A DNA stretch of 64,000 bases from Acorus gramineus (GCA_030737835.1 JAUJYN010000013.1:412205-476204); one strand, 5' to 3'; counted from the first letter of the stretch, positions 22,031 through 34,538 are shown. The notes: generated by a model not told the origin, from the letters alone. Program-made: numbers and translations.

Positions 22031-22788
22031 AGATTTATCTGGTTAAGTGAGGGAGGATGATTTTTAAAAGATCTAGTTGTTGAGGATGTTCCTCCTTAAA
22101 GGACAACTCCTAACTGTTCCAAGATATGCCTCAAGCTTGCTAGTTAACGATCAACCACTCAATAACCAGGAAAGTGTAAAGGATTAGTGGGGGGTCTTCA
22201 ACGCTTTCGCGTGTTCCTCAATTAAGTAACCACGTCCTTTAAGGTAGAAACCTTCTGAAACCACTTTCCTAGACATCATTAAATGGTTAATGGCTCAGTG
22301 GAGTATCTCTTGGCGTCTCTTTCATTTTATTTTAATTAGGCTCATGGGTTTGACAAATGCTCAAGATGATGATTTGTGGGCCAAGGAAGGGTGATGAAAT
22401 CCCCACCTTATGTTATGTGGGACAACCCTTAGATGGATTAATTAATGTATGCTAATTGAAAAATGCACACACCGAAAATCCCAATCAACCCCAAAAGTAA
22501 CCCACTTGCAGAAGATTCGTGGGTGAATGAAATACTCACAACTCACACACAGTGAGGGAAGAATTAAATCCACCTTTTTGCAGTGATGAAATGGTTCACC
22601 TTAGGGTTGCCTTCGAACACTTTTGGATGCTCGTTTAGAGAGAGAATGGTCTAAGCCTTACACCATTCTTTGTTGTGTTCTTGTAGGTTCTAGATATCCT
22701 GCAAAACATGAAGAGAAAAAAAAAAGCAAAAGCAAAGAAAAAAAACTAATCCAAAAGATAAATCAACATCAAATATAATTTGAAACAA
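22031..22788 (-). other. Athila-like leader region, noncoding
   Basis: The minus-strand sequence between the Athila-like primer site and gag, cut from gag by element E. It has a T-rich and poly-T stretch (22705-22745 in complement) and no long reading frame. No separate gene is seen in this stretch. Confidence 0.6.
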
Positions 22789-22806
22789 TTCCCGACAACG
22801 GCGCCA
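22789..22806 (-). other. Primer binding site, Asp tRNA type
   Basis: The minus strand reads TGGCGCCGTTGTCGGGAA, close to the Asp-tRNA primer site (TGGCGCCGTTGCCGGGGA) used by Athila/Tat gypsy elements, with two mismatches. It lies 6 bases from the LTR boundary at 22813. Confidence 0.78.
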
Positions 22807-22812
22807 AAAACT

Positions 22813-24394
22813 TGATTGAATTTTTTAAGTTATTATTAATTACCGCAAGTGCACGGATCGTTACAGAAGTATAGATCTAGCAAATACAGGTTGATCCCAC
22901 AGAGAATTGTTCAAATTAAATTATTAATTGATTTAACTAATCGAACTAGAAATGAAGATTGATGAAGGTTTATTTTTTTATTATTTTTTTAAAAGCGAAT
23001 ATTAATATAAAAAGATTACTAGGGTTTTAGAATCCACCATGCAATACCAATTTACGGTTTATATTCAAATACAAAACTCCATCATATAACTCAATCAATA
23101 TTGACGTTAATCAAATACCAATCGAAAAATAAATATTTAAAATCATATTAATTATTTCATAAAATCAGTTTTAAAATCAAAACAATCATCTCAATATTCA
23201 CACATTAGGAAGAGAATAAGATATCAAAATAGTTAATCAAGCATACCCTATCAAACCCTAAACAAGAGATCCTTGAAGATGATTCTATGATTAAAACCTT
23301 GATTTATGAAAACCCAATATAATGATCTATCTCCCTTCCCTTTATAAAATCTACCAACTCAATGTTCAACTTGTTAAGAAGAGCATAAAATATCAGAGAA
23401 CTCAATCAAAGCATACAAATACAAGAGATTTTTGAAGAAGGTAATAAAAATTCACATAAAAGGTTTCAAAAGAGAATTGAAGGAGAGATCGATACTCAAT
23501 GAAGCAAACAATGTGGAGAATTCAGATCTAAATATAAAATCCTAAACTAGTATTGCATGGTTTCATCTTCAACCCTAGTTGAAGATTTAGCTACTAGAAA
23601 ACATGATCATACTAGAAAAATAAAAAATAAAAGACATCATATTATTGAAAAATTCTTGAAAATAAAATACTAAAGTAATATTAAAATTCAGATCTAAATA
23701 TATACAAACATCCAAACATATGAGATGAAAAGAAAAACAAAAACAAAGCAAAACTCTTTCTTCTCCTTTGGTTGTCCCTTTGCCTCTTTCTTTGATTCCC
23801 CTTTTTGGCTTCATATGTGTTCCTTTTGTAGCCTTCAGCATTGAATCTCGACCATCGATTTGCAATGAATTGGATGGTCAAGATTGGCCATCAACCTTCC
23901 TCGAATGAATATTTGACAAGTTTAACAAGTAAAATCTTCCATTCCCATCATTAATTTTCCGTAGAATCTTCGGATGAATTTGTTAACCCTAATAAGGTGG
24001 AAATACATAATATTCATGAAATATTGATTTATAGATCTTGAAAATATCTTTCCAACGCCATATGTTGGGCCGAAATACGATTCTTGAGGCAAAAGTTATG
24101 GTCAAAATGGTGGGACGGTTTTAACATTGATTTGAAGAATCTTTGATTGGAATTTGATTTTTGATTCTCTCTTCACCAAATCTTTATCCAGCATAATTTT
24201 GGATCTTCAAGAATCCTCTTGATTCTCCTTCATATCTTTAAATGCTTTATAGAATATTTTGCATTGATAATCAACATTTATCTCAATTACCTGCAATAAC
24301 AAATAAATTATGAATATTAGTCATTATTACACATAAAATTAGAAAATGGAAAACTAAACTAAGGGGATTAAATGTGCAAATAATACGCTTATCA
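22813..24394 (-). repeat. Athila-like 5' LTR
   Basis: A 1582-bp LTR that opens TGATTGAATT and closes ACGCTTATCA in plus orientation (TGAT...ATCA ends). It contains the typical ACCGCAAGTGCACGGATC and GGTTGATCCCACAGAGA motifs near its primer-site end, which Athila/Tat LTRs often carry. It is AT-rich, unlike the type A/B LTRs. Together with 22031-22806 and the gag at 8400-9726 it makes one minus-strand element. The 3' part is outside the window or lost. Confidence 0.78.
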
Positions 24395-24780
24395 ATATGC
24401 CCACACCTCCATATCACAACAAGCACACCCTCTCCATCTATAAATAGATGGGTCCCCCCTTCAACACAAGGTAGACACTCTTTCTTCCCAAAAAACCCAA
24501 AGTTCAAGTTCATGTTCTTTATATCCCAAATTGACTTGGACGTTGAAGGGGCATTGGCCGACACCACACTGGTTGAGTGTAGGTGGGCGAAGGAGGAGAT
24601 TGGAAGATCCGCGCTCGTCGCACATTCCTGGAGGCCCAACCAGCTCTTCATCTCTGATCTACAATCACCAAAGCTCGAATAACCCAAATATCCAGCCCAT
24701 TCGAGGAAAAGCACATCTACACACCTCACACTAATGATGAAATAATGTAAGGATAGTATGTGGGACAATCCCAGTTTGTA
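24395..24780 (-). repeat. Possible remnant of a further gypsy LTR
   Basis: A short stretch with a TATA-like CTATAAATAG (24439) and the sequence TTGACTTGGACGTTGAAGGGG (split here as TTGACTTGGACG and TTGAAGGGGC). It resembles a motif common in LTRs of Tat and other gypsy lineages. No ends, primer site or coding sequence are visible, so this is a weak call. Short reading frames here look incidental. Confidence 0.3.
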
Positions 24781-24896
24781 GTACACCGTTTTGTTTTCTT
24801 TATAACGGTAAATATCAGCTAATGAGATATCTATATTTTTGTAAAAAAAATATAATAGATGTATTACATGATCTACTTAATTTTTAAAAAAATTAA

Positions 24897-25339
24897 GGGT
24901 TTTTAGCATATATATACCTTTGTTAGGATGATCATTTGCAGAAATACTCCTGTTTGGATTATGATTGTAAAAATGTCCCTCCTAAATTAATAAGCAGTTG
25001 CAGCAGTCTTGAGGACCAAAGTCCCTTCCACAGAGTGCATGGATCGTCTTTGCATACTTCTCATCGAAACTTTGATATCAAGGGAGAAATGAGAGGAAGG
25101 AGAGGGTTTTCGAGAGAGGGTGAGCGTATTCGGGTTGGATAAGGATAGTATTAATTGGGGTAGATAGGTAATCTCCATCTGTGGTTAACAAATTAAGCAT
25201 GATCGATTCTGTTTTGCTAACGGTGAGTAACAGAGAGGTACAGAAGCACTACTTATTAGTTTAGGAGAGGTATATGATCCTAACAGGGATTTTATTTTGT
25301 AAATGGGGATCCTAACAGAGATATACATGTAAAAAATCC
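24897..25339. mobile_element. Small inverted-repeat DNA element (MITE-like)
   Basis: The two ends are imperfect inverted repeats of ~45 bp: left GGGTTTTTAGCATATATATA...GTTAGGATGATCATTTGCA, right the complement of GGATTTTTTACATGTATATC...GTTAGGATCCCCATTTACA. The element is about 443 bp and noncoding. The flanking 9-mers AAAAATTAA and AAAAAAAAA match at 7 of 9 positions but are too AT-simple to count as proof. A Mutator-like origin is possible. Confidence 0.45.
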
Positions 25340-25377
25340 AAAAAAAAATTTTGGTATAAACAAAAACATAAAATAAA

Positions 25378-25678
25378 TGTTATAAATTAAGTAGAATACA
25401 TACACACAAGTATACATAAACAAAGTACACAAGCATATAGAAGAGAAGTAGAGAGAGATTCTTATTCACTATTTGTTGGTTGGTCATAGAATACAAGGCA
25501 ATACCCTTCTATTTATAGGGTACCAAAGGTTGGGAGTTACAAGCTAAAGAGGTGAAGGGGTAGTTAGTGGGGTGATTAAGATAGGAGGGTTATGGAGTTG
25601 AATGAGGGGGTTATGGAGTTGAAGAGTGGGGGAGGTTATGGGTTAGAGAAGTGGTGGTTATCCACCATATTCACAACA
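25378..25678 (-). repeat. Copia 3' LTR
   Basis: A 301-bp LTR. On the minus strand it starts TGTTGTGAATATGG and ends TTTATAACA. A TATA-like CTATAAATAG is readable on the minus strand near 25520-25530 (plus CTATTTATAG). It is adjoined by the polypurine tract at 25679-25687. Confidence 0.92.
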
Positions 25679-25687
25679 CTCCCCCTT
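25679..25687 (-). other. Copia polypurine tract
   Basis: The minus strand reads AAGGGGGAG immediately before the 3' LTR start TGTTGTG. Between it and the coding region is a noncoding stretch with a ~45-bp motif repeated twice (GCCTCATTAAAACCTTGC at about 25714 and 25818). Confidence 0.85.
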
Positions 25688-25929
25688 GGATGACCACCAC
25701 GCTAAGATAATTGCCTCATTAAAACCTTGCTTGGAAAACCCAATGGGAAAAAACCAAAGCGAAGGAAAAAGAGTACAATGTAACTTAATCGTATAATGGT
25801 GTATGCGTTTGACACTGCCTCATTAAAACCTTGCTAGGAAAACCCAATGGGACAAAACCTAGGCGAAGGAAAAAGAGTACAGTTCGTAAAATGTCATAAA
25901 AAATTACTCCCCCTCATAAGTACAAGATT

Positions 25930-27489
25930 TCAAGAATTTTGGTCGCAAACTCGTCGCATCCCGATTTCATACACCAGCTTCTTGAATGTTGATGTCAACA
26001 AAGCTTTAGTAAACAAATCTGCAAGATTGTCCTTTGACTGAATTTGTTGAACAGCAATTTCATGTCTCTGCTGGAGCTCATGAGTGTAAAAGAATTTTGG
26101 AGAAATATGCTTCGTTCTATCACCCTTGATATATCCCCCATTGATTTGAGCAATGCATGCTGCATTGTCTTCATATATAGTTGTTAGAACATCTGTAATG
26201 AGAGATAGTCCGCATGCAGTACGAATATGATGAACCAAAGACCTTATCCACACGCATTCCCGGCTTGCTTCGTGGAGTGCAAGAATCTCAGAGTGGTTAG
26301 AAGACGTGGCGACCAAAGTCTGTTTCGTAGATCGCCAAGAGATTGTTGTGCCACCGCAAGTGAATACATAGCATGTTTGTGAGCGAGCCTTGTGAGGATC
26401 TGAAAGATATCCTGAATCTGCATAACCCTTTAGTTGTGCACCATTATTGGAATCCTTTGCATAGAATAGACCCATGTCTGATGTTCCACGAAGATAACAA
26501 AAAATGTATTTCACACCATTCCAATGCCTTCGAGTTGGTGCAGAGCTAAATCTGGCCAATAAATTAACTGAAAATGCAATGTCAGGTCTAGTGCATTAGG
26601 CCAAATATAATAAGGCGCCAATTGCAATAAGATATGGTACTTTAAGACCAAGAAGATTTTCAGTATCTTTTTTTGGACGAAAAGGGTCTTTCTTTGGGTC
26701 AAGTAACCTTACTACCATTGGAGTACTTAATGGATGACATTTGTCCATATTAAAACGCTTCAGGATTTTTTCAACATATGTTGTTTGATGAACAAGTATC
26801 CCATTTGAACTTTGCTCAATTTGCAAGCCGAGACAGTATCTTGTTTTTCCAAGATCTTTCATTTCAAACTCCTTTTTCAGATATTCGGAAGCCTTTTCGA
26901 GCTCTTCAGGAGTCCCAATTAGATTAATATCATCAACATATACTGCAATAATGGTAAATCTGAGTTTCGTTTTCTTAATAAATACACAGGGGCATATTGG
27001 ATCATTGACATATCCTTCTTTTATTAAGTACTCACTAAGACGGTTATACCACATTCGTCCAGATTGCTTTAATCCATACAAGGATCATCTTAGCTTGATT
27101 GAGTACATGTTTTGTGGTTTTGCTTCAGGCAATTTTAGTCCTTCAGGAACTTTCATATAAATGTCGGTATCTAATTTTTCATATAAATATGCAGTAACCA
27201 CATCCATTAGATGCATGTCAAGTCCTTCTGAGACTACAAGACTAATTAAATACCAAAATGTGATTGTGTCCATCATAGAAGAATATGTCTCTTCAAAATC
27301 TATCCCAGGTCTCTACAGGAAACCCTGTGCCACAAGACGAGCTTTGTATCTAACAATCTCGTTTCTTTCATTTCGTTTTCTCGCAAACACCCATTTACAT
27401 CCTACTGGTTTAACACTTTCAGAGGTTAGGACTACTGATCCAAATACTTTGTGTTTTGCAATTCAATCCAATTCTGTTTGAATAGCAGC
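25930..27489 (-). pseudogene. Copia pol: reverse transcriptase and RNase H, decayed
   Basis: Minus-strand pol in several frames. The RT part (27489 to about 26560) has the AYLYEKLDTDIYMKVPEG and MYGLKQSGRMWYNRLSEYL motifs and the catalytic YVDD at 26940-26929. The RNase H part (26559-25930) has RHWNGVKYIFCYLRGT, GYADSGYLSDPHKARSQT, HSEILALHEASRE, EDNAACIAQ and NLADLFTKAL. Stops and frameshifts lie near 27083 and 26590, so the gene is dead although the YVDD is intact. At 27485 it is cut by the type-B LTR and resumes at 41900. The codons rejoin in phase across the GCAGC duplication, which shows it was one gene. Confidence 0.88.
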
Positions 27490-29011
27490 TGTTGTGCCTG
27501 TGTCATTTGGAGCGCTCTGATTGAAAATTTGGCTACATAATTTTTTCTCCTCGAAGTTATGTATTTCCAATTTGGTATTTGGATTTGATTTTGTTAAAAT
27601 CCAAGATGAAGAGGTTTAAATATGATTTTAATGTGAGATGCTCAGTTTTGAGTTAGATTTTATACAAAAGTGGAATTAGATCAACTGGATTCATGTAGTA
27701 AAAGTTATGCGTATTTTTCAAAGTATACCCCGGGGATGAAAAATTCTAGCAGCAGCCCTGTTCTATGTTTAGCTCTAATTTCGGAATAGCTGGAGGGATT
27801 AGTTGATCTTGGCATAAACATGAAAGTTGTAGATAATCTTCTTGGCGTTCCAACGGACTTTGAATTGTGCAATTCGGAGCTATATTGAGGAAGTTATGGC
27901 TGTTCTAGTGAAGCATGCTCAAAATTTCTAAGTCAGGGATGAAATGGTCATTTCCATCCCTCTTTAGATATTTATGTGCCCCCAAAATATCTTCTCTCTC
28001 TCATCCCCTCCCACTCCCCACGTCTACCATTTTTGATCTCTCCTTCTCTCTTTTCACTCCCCCCAAGTGTTTGTGATAATTCCTCAAAGAGAAGGAGAAG
28101 GTGGAGGAGGAAGTGATGGTGAGTGTTTGTGTAGGTGTTGTTGTTGTTGTGATCTCCTCTCTCTCAAGCACCCTCTCATATCTTGTTCTCCCCCCCCCCC
28201 CGTGATTTGTAGCCAAAGGAGGGCTGAGGAGGTGGTGGTGGTGGAGGTGGTTGAGGTGGTCGCGGGTGCATCGAGGGCCCCCGAGTCTCCCCCTTTCATT
28301 CCCCCTCCAAAGGTGAGCTCTCCCCCTTCTTTTCTTGGTTTTCATGGCATAGGGGGCTGTTAAGGTGTTCATGCATGCTATGCATATGGGTTAGAGTGTG
28401 TGTGAGGGGTTGGAGGGTTAAAAAGAGGTTGGGAGAGGCTGGGCGCACGTTGGGGGCAGTCTGCACGCGCGCAGGCGGGCGCTAGCAGGCGCAGGCGGAC
28501 GTGCAAACTCGCGCGGGTACGGGCGCTGGCGCAAGCAGGGGTCCGCGCGAGGCATGCGCGCGAGTGCGCGCGGGCGCGCGCGAGCCTGCGCGCGCGCGGG
28601 GCAGTGCGCCTGGGCATGCGCCTGGGGGCGAGGCTGCGGGCCAGTGCGCGCGCGCATGCGTGCGCGTGAGTGCGCGTGCTGGGGCATGCGCAGGGGTTCT
28701 GCACGGGCGCGCAGTGCGCGTGAGGGCGTGCGGGCCGGACGCGCAGTGCGCACGGGCGCGTGCGGCAGCGCGTCTGGGCACGCGGGCAGGCACGCGGCAG
28801 TGCGCCAAAGGTGCTGGGGCGCGTGCGTGCGTGCGTATGCGTGCGTGCGCGTGCGAGGGGCCATGCATGTGGCTGCTCGAGGGTTCGGGTAGATGTCGGC
28901 GCACTCGGACTCGCTTGTGTATGTGCGTGCTCGCATGCGTGCGAGTCCGTATGCATGCTTGTCCGAGTATTTGGTATTTCTAGTAAATTTCATGTATATC
29001 TGTGTAGTTTA

Positions 29012-31664
29012 TGTCACGCCCCAGGGTCGGCCGACCCCGGGACGCGGCAAGTGTATATATGATATCAGTAAATAGGAGTTCAATAACATACTCACACAAC
29101 AACTAAAATGACACACAGACTACAAAAGCAGGGCTGACCAGATATATACACCAAAAGCGGAAGCTAAAAGACTGAATCTGTTATTCAAAGACATATTACA
29201 GACTCGATACATAATCAACTGTCCTGTGAGAGTCAATATATACAAAGACATCCAAATACAATACAAACGCGTGCCCAAGCACGGAATATAATACATACAA
29301 GCAAAAGGGATGCTGATAGCCTCTGATACTCGCGGGACGTGGCGCTACTCCGCTACTGATGAAGTCCCTCGGGGAGCTCTTCCCCCAGATCCGACTCAGA
29401 TGACACTGGAGAAAATATTATGCGAGGGGTGAGCCACACGCTCAGTGAACAGCACAACCCATGCATCACAGCTTATATTAACCACAACCAGATATTATTA
29501 ATCCACAATCTCATTATTAAAAGCCACTAAATGGCAACAACTAAACAATCCAGTGGGTCGCTATTGCCAACCCACTACACCCTCACCCTCACCCCTCAAT
29601 AGGTGACATAGGATATTGGGACTAACTACACAAATCCAGCGGGTCGCTATCGCCAACCCACTACACCCTCACCCTCACCCCTCAATAGGTGACAAAGGAT
29701 ATTGGGACTTACAATCCAGTGGGTCGCTACATCGCCGGCCCACCGCATCCCGCACCCTCACCCCTCAATATGGTGACATAGGATATTGGGACTGACTAGG
29801 CTGATGGTCGCCCTTGGTCCACCAATAGTCTCTCCCCACTCCGTAGGCCGTTTGGCCACCCCCACATTCAGCACAGTCCGTCCCAAATCAGGAGGTGCCT
29901 ACTGATGGGAGCCCCTGCACGGGACAGCCTTTCCAACGCCGGGGTAGTCTCTAAAGGATCCAACGAAGGGAACAGAACAGCCTATCCATACGCATATGAT
30001 CCACTCGGATCCGCGACAACACATCACAATAACTCTAATGCCATGAATTATTTAGAATTCCTTCCAGGGCGCATAACCAAGATGCGGGGAACATGCATAA
30101 TAATAATAATAACAAGGGTATAATATTATTGGGAAAGAAACCTTGGGAGGGCAGCGTGAGGTCCCGATATAGGACATCCCGACAACCAAACAAGGAACAC
30201 GGAGTACCCTAGCCCGGGTCTCAATGTTGACCTCGCAAGGCCCCTCCCTATAATATTATCTAAGGGTTGCAATTAAACATATTCTAGCATTTAATTTAAC
30301 AAATTAAACTAGTAGGACACATGCATAGGCCGAGGCATCCTAGCATGATAACAAGGTGACAGGATGCACGGCTCTTACACATATCCTAAGGGTGCAAGTC
30401 CCTAACATACAAAGTCTAGGGTAGCATGCATACTACATAATTATCATGCTTGCATGGATTACACACTACAACAGTTAATATAAATCCATGGTGCCCCAGG
30501 GGAGGGCAATACACTCCCAAGTGAGTAGTACGCCTCCCTACTGGGTTGGATTGTCCCACTCACCGGTAGCCGGGTCATCGCGCGACCGTCCGTCAAGATC
30601 TGCAAGATAGGGTAATCAAATCGGTGAGTAAAATACACAAATAAATCCAAAAATACATCAAAATACACAACACTCGGACAAGCGTACATACAGCCTGTAC
30701 GCACGCGAGCCCGAGCACCCCCAACACATTCCCGAACCCCCGGGCAGCCGCACGCACGGCCACCCGCCCCGGGCGCACAGCCGAGAGCCCTGGCCTGCGC
30801 CCCCAGACGCACGGCCGAGCCCAGCCCGCGCGCCCGGACGCACTGCCACCAGCACCCAAAACACCACCTAAACAAGCATCTAAACATGGAAAAGAAGGGA
30901 AAGAAGGCTTACCCTAGGAGAAGAAAGGAAGGGAAGGAAACCGGGGCTCTTCGGGCACCGAAACACCTCCCCAAAGGCCTCCACCACCAAGCACTCTTTC
31001 CACTCTCAAAGGGGCTGAAATCAGAGGAGAAAAGAGGGTGCTAGAGGGGGTCAAACTCGTCGGAACTTGAATCCGAGACCACCCATAGATAGATCGGGAT
31101 GAGATCTAACCTTTCTATGCTTTGAGTTTTGAGTTTCAAGCACTCTAGGTGGCTCAAAATCAAGAAAAAGAGAGAGGGGGAGAGAGAAAAACCGTTTGAG
31201 AAGATGATGAATAGTGGAGGGCAACTTTTGCTACTCACTTAAATAAGTCAACACACTTAGATTAGGGTTAACCAAGCTTAATTAGGGCTAAGAGAGGTTT
31301 TAAGTGGGATTTGACTTGGGTCAACCCAACCACAAATAAAAACAAAAGGGGTTGACCAAGTCCATGGGTCCACTTTGACCAAGTCAACTCTCCCAATGAC
31401 TTCTCGCTCGGTCAAAACCTGAATACGCCCCGGAACTGTGAAATTCTGAAACGTTACCGGAATTCAACGAAATTTTCGTGAGCGGCTTGGAATGGCACCA
31501 GGGCACATAATATGCAGTTAGATTTTCAATCGGATCCCTCAATCTCAAGGGGATAGCTAACAGCCCGAAATTTTAGCGGTTCCGATCGAAAAATGAAAAA
31601 AACCAAAAAACTGCCAGAATGTCCCAACGGTTACCAGAAGGTTAAAAGTGACACATATATAACA
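29012..31664 (-). repeat. 3' LTR of element G
   Basis: A 2653-bp LTR, the shortest complete copy, because its GC-rich core is only about 160 bp (30690-30850). The U3 has several TTGAC cores (31300-31420). The U5 cassettes and hairpins (for example GTGGGT/ACCCAC near 29578-29600) are kept. Confidence 0.87.
30600..30912 (-). other. Candidate leader intron, shortened
   Basis: Donor GTAAGCC (starts 30912) and acceptor TCTTGCAG/ATCTTG (ends 30600) enclose only 313 bp, against 805-1210 bp in other complete copies. The splice-like signals are retained although most of the GC-rich core is gone. Confidence 0.45.
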
Positions 31665-31689
31665 TTCTTCCCCCCTTAGGAAATTTTGT

Positions 31690-32290
31690 CCTCAAAATAA
31701 TACAAAAACATCTAGGAAGGGAAGAGATGCGGATACGCGTCACGCAAGGCGTCCTCGAGCTCTCAAGGGGCCTCGGCACCGGAACGGTGCTGCCATCGCA
31801 CCTTGACCAACTAGACGGTCTTGGTGCGGAGCCCTTTCTCGCGGCGGTCCATGATCTCAATCGGCTGCTCCACGAATGACAAGCCCGGCTCGAAGACGAG
31901 CGGCTCGAACCGAATGACGGGAGCAGGATCGTGGACACAACTCACACCCAACCGCGATGCCTCAGAGCAAACTGCGAACCCACCCCTCCCAGACGGAAGG
32001 GTAAGAACTGGCGCTGAGGTGAGCCTTCGCTTAAACTCCAGGAAGCTCTCCTCGCAAGACGGGGACCGTTCGAACCGGACATCCTTCAAAGCGAGGCGGT
32101 TAGGAGGTACAGCTATCCTCGAGAAACCCTCGACAGACCTCCCGCAATAACCCACCAAGCCCAGGAAGCTCCGAATCTCTGCAGGGTTCGACGGTCGACG
32201 CCAATTTGACACAGCGAGCGACTTAACCGGGTCCACAGATATGCCCTTGACGGAAATCACGTGGCCCAGAAAACCATACGCTCCAACCAA
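31690..32290 (-). pseudogene. RT/RNase H fragment fused to chromodomain tail (G)
   Basis: The minus-strand frame starting at 32290 encodes the RT connection (IRSFLGLVGYCGRSVEGFSR, KDVRFERSPSCEESFLEFKR), then RNase H onset (LTSAPVLTLPSGRGGFAVCS, ASRLGVSCV). It then goes straight to HDPAPVIRFEPLVFEP and the chromodomain-like VEQPIEIMDRREKGLRTKTV, followed by a KVRWQHR-type stretch in another frame. The joint between RNase H and tail is the same as in element E at about 18310. RNase H active-site residues and integrase are absent. This copy is open over 159 residues, longer than the copy in E. Confidence 0.8.
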
Positions 32291-32339
32291 CCAAATCTCG
32301 CACTTAAACCACCATCAGCTGATGCTTCCAGAGTATTCC

Positions 32340-32475
32340 TTGACTGGGAAAAGAAACCTCGGGAGGGCACCATGAGGTCCCGATATAGGATACCCCGACA
32401 ACCAAACAAGGAACACGAAGTGCCCTAGCCCGGGTCTCAACGCTGACCTCACACGGCCCCTTAAACCAGAAAGGA
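32340..32475 (-). repeat. LTR cassette copy inside the internal region of G
   Basis: Minus-strand copy of the U5 cassette (plus strand CCCCGACAACCAAACAAGGA). It lies between the RT fragment and the type-B block, in the same order as in element E and fragment K. Confidence 0.7.
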
Positions 32476-32499
32476 ACACTAGAAGAAGACATCACCCCT

Positions 32500-33060
32500 A
32501 AAGAATACCACCAACCACACTTGATCATCTACATCTAGATAATCTCCCACCGATATCCTTCAACATTCATCACAAGACCGGACCCAACATCCTTGGGAAC
32601 GGTCGAACAACAATTGGGTCACGAGGCGACGCGTCTTCGCCTCATCCACACCCTCACTCCTGAAAGGAGACATTTTGGGACTTTGGGAGAGACTTAGACT
32701 GCTCTACACCCCTGGTCCACCGGTAGCCTCTCCTCCACACCGTAGGCCGCCTGGTCCGCTCCCACAATTCAGCACAGTCCGAACCCAAATCAGGAGGTGC
32801 CTACTGATGGGAGCCCTCTGTCAGGAAGGCCTCTTTAACGCTGAGGAGTCCCTACACGGATCCGACGAAAGGGAGAACGATTCCACGCTCGCGACATCAT
32901 TCCTTAATCTTCTTCCGGGTAGCCCCTACCTGGCATACTCCCATTATCAGTACCACTCTGACTGCATCAGTGGTACCTACGGATGGGAGCCTTCTGCCAG
33001 GACGGCTACAACCCGGCCTCCTCAACTCGAACAACCACTTTCAATACCCGCTCTACGAGA
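32500..33060 (-). repeat. Type-B LTR block inside the internal region of G
   Basis: Minus-strand copy of the type-B LTR U5 block, ending near CGGCTACAACCCGGCC (33002) in plus orientation. It separates the gag end from the RT fragment. Confidence 0.68.
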
Positions 33061-33108
33061 TATTACACACATGCACAACAGCAACCAACACACATACATT
33101 TATAGGGG

Positions 33109-34418
33109 CTAGGGAAACAAAACATTACCTCGAACCATGACACCCGGAACCTGCGCCTCCTCGGCTGAAAGAGCTGCAACTCTGCCCTGAACAAACTGCG
33201 GCTGAGGAGCAGGGGCACGCCTCGTCGGCTGCACTGGCTGCACGCGGGGTCGGCCAGCATCTGGGCAATTATACGAGATATGCCCGATGCGCTGACAATG
33301 GTAACAGCGCCGCGTCTCTGGTCGCCAGGACTGGATTGGCACTGCCGCAATGGGTGCTGGATCCCACTCTGGCACCACATCAGCTGGAGGAGAGGCAGCC
33401 GCTAACTGATCAAAACGGGGCCTCCTCCTCTTGCGCTGCCCCTGGTCCTGGCTCCTGGGAGGACTCTGATCTGCAGAAGGGGTCGGAACCCTCACGAGGA
33501 TCCCGAGGTCTCGCTCGACTGTCTTCACCCGAGACACCAAGTCTGAGAACCTCGAGAAAGCCTGGGAGGAGACATGCACCCGAATGGCGCTGCAGAGACC
33601 AAGCTCAAAACGGCGGCACCTCACCTCTTCATCCATCACCAAGGCTGGAGCGAATCTGGATAGCCTCGTGAAGCGCGTGGAGTAATCGCGACAGACATAG
33701 AGCCCTGCGTCAGCTGTTCGAACTCCTGCATCACGATCTGCCGCGCCGAGAACGGGAAGTACTCCTCCAGGAAATACCTCTGGAATCCTGCCCATGAAAG
33801 CTGCTCCAATCCCTCGGGGATGTCCACCACTCGGGTAGCCCACCAGTCGGCAGCGCTACCCTTCAGCATGAAGGTGGCAAGGGAGACTCGCTGGCGATCC
33901 GTGCAATGCATAGTCGAGAAGATCATATCCACCTCCATCAACCATCGCTCTGGAGCAAGAGGATCCGCCAACTGGCCATAGAACTCGGGAGGGTGGACCT
34001 TCAGAAAGGCTGCAAGGCCACTCTGCTGCACTCGCGCTGCAGCCTCTAGCTCCACCTCCATCTCCTGGCGATCTTGAACTCTCACCGCCGGAACCACCAC
34101 GGGGATTGGGGGTACTTCGGGTACCACAGGTGGATCTGCCACCAAGGGGACCTGTGGAACTGCATCACGGGCCGCCCTCAGCTCCTAGATCTCCCGCGCC
34201 TGCTCTACCAACACTCTGGTCTGGGCCTCCAGTGCCTTGGTCTGAGTCTCCACCAAATCCGCTATCCGAGCGAACGCACGTTCCCATGCGGGAGGCTCCT
34301 GCGCCGATCCTGGCCTCACAGCCGTGGACTCTCCAGTAGCATCCTCGCCTCTAGTAGGTCCGGAAACCTCCAAAGGTCGAGAGGGACCATGTCCGCGCCG
34401 TCCTCTGCGAGGAGGCAT
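33109..34418 (-). pseudogene. Chromovirus gag, nearly complete but broken
   Basis: The fullest gag in the family, on the minus strand from 34418. The N-terminus (MPPRRGRRGHGPSRPLEVSG) runs to a stop at 34185. The next frame, 34145-33636, covers the capsid core (VHPPEFYGQLADPLAPERWL, FMLKGSAADWW, FQRYFLEEYFP). After a frameshift near 33690 the 33843 frame covers the rest (FTRLSRFAPALVMDEEVRCR, FELGL) and a CCHC zinc knuckle CYHCQRIGHISYNC at about 33268-33309. It ends EAQVPGVMVRGNVLFP, just where protease would begin. One stop and one frameshift disable it. Gag would package RNA into particles in the cytoplasm. Confidence 0.82.
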
Positions 34419-34521
34419 ATCAGCAACCTAAGAAAACCAGACACTAGGATCAGAATACTCATATAGAAATCCTAGGACTCATCTCTACGAAAAAGAAGAC
34501 CATTGGCTCTGACAGGACCAG

Positions 34522-34533
34522 GCTCTGATACCA
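34522..34533 (-). other. Primer binding site, initiator Met tRNA (G)
   Basis: The minus strand reads TGGTATCAGAGC, 5 bases from the LTR boundary at 34539. Confidence 0.87.
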
Positions 34534-34538
34534 ACTTT

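Noticed and set aside
23587..23881. Short minus-strand frames in the Athila-like LTR
   Set aside because: Low-complexity sequence within a noncoding LTR, with no conserved motif.
24283..24786. Minus-strand 167-codon frame
   Set aside because: It spans the Athila-like LTR end and unrelated flank, has no known motif and no gene-like context.
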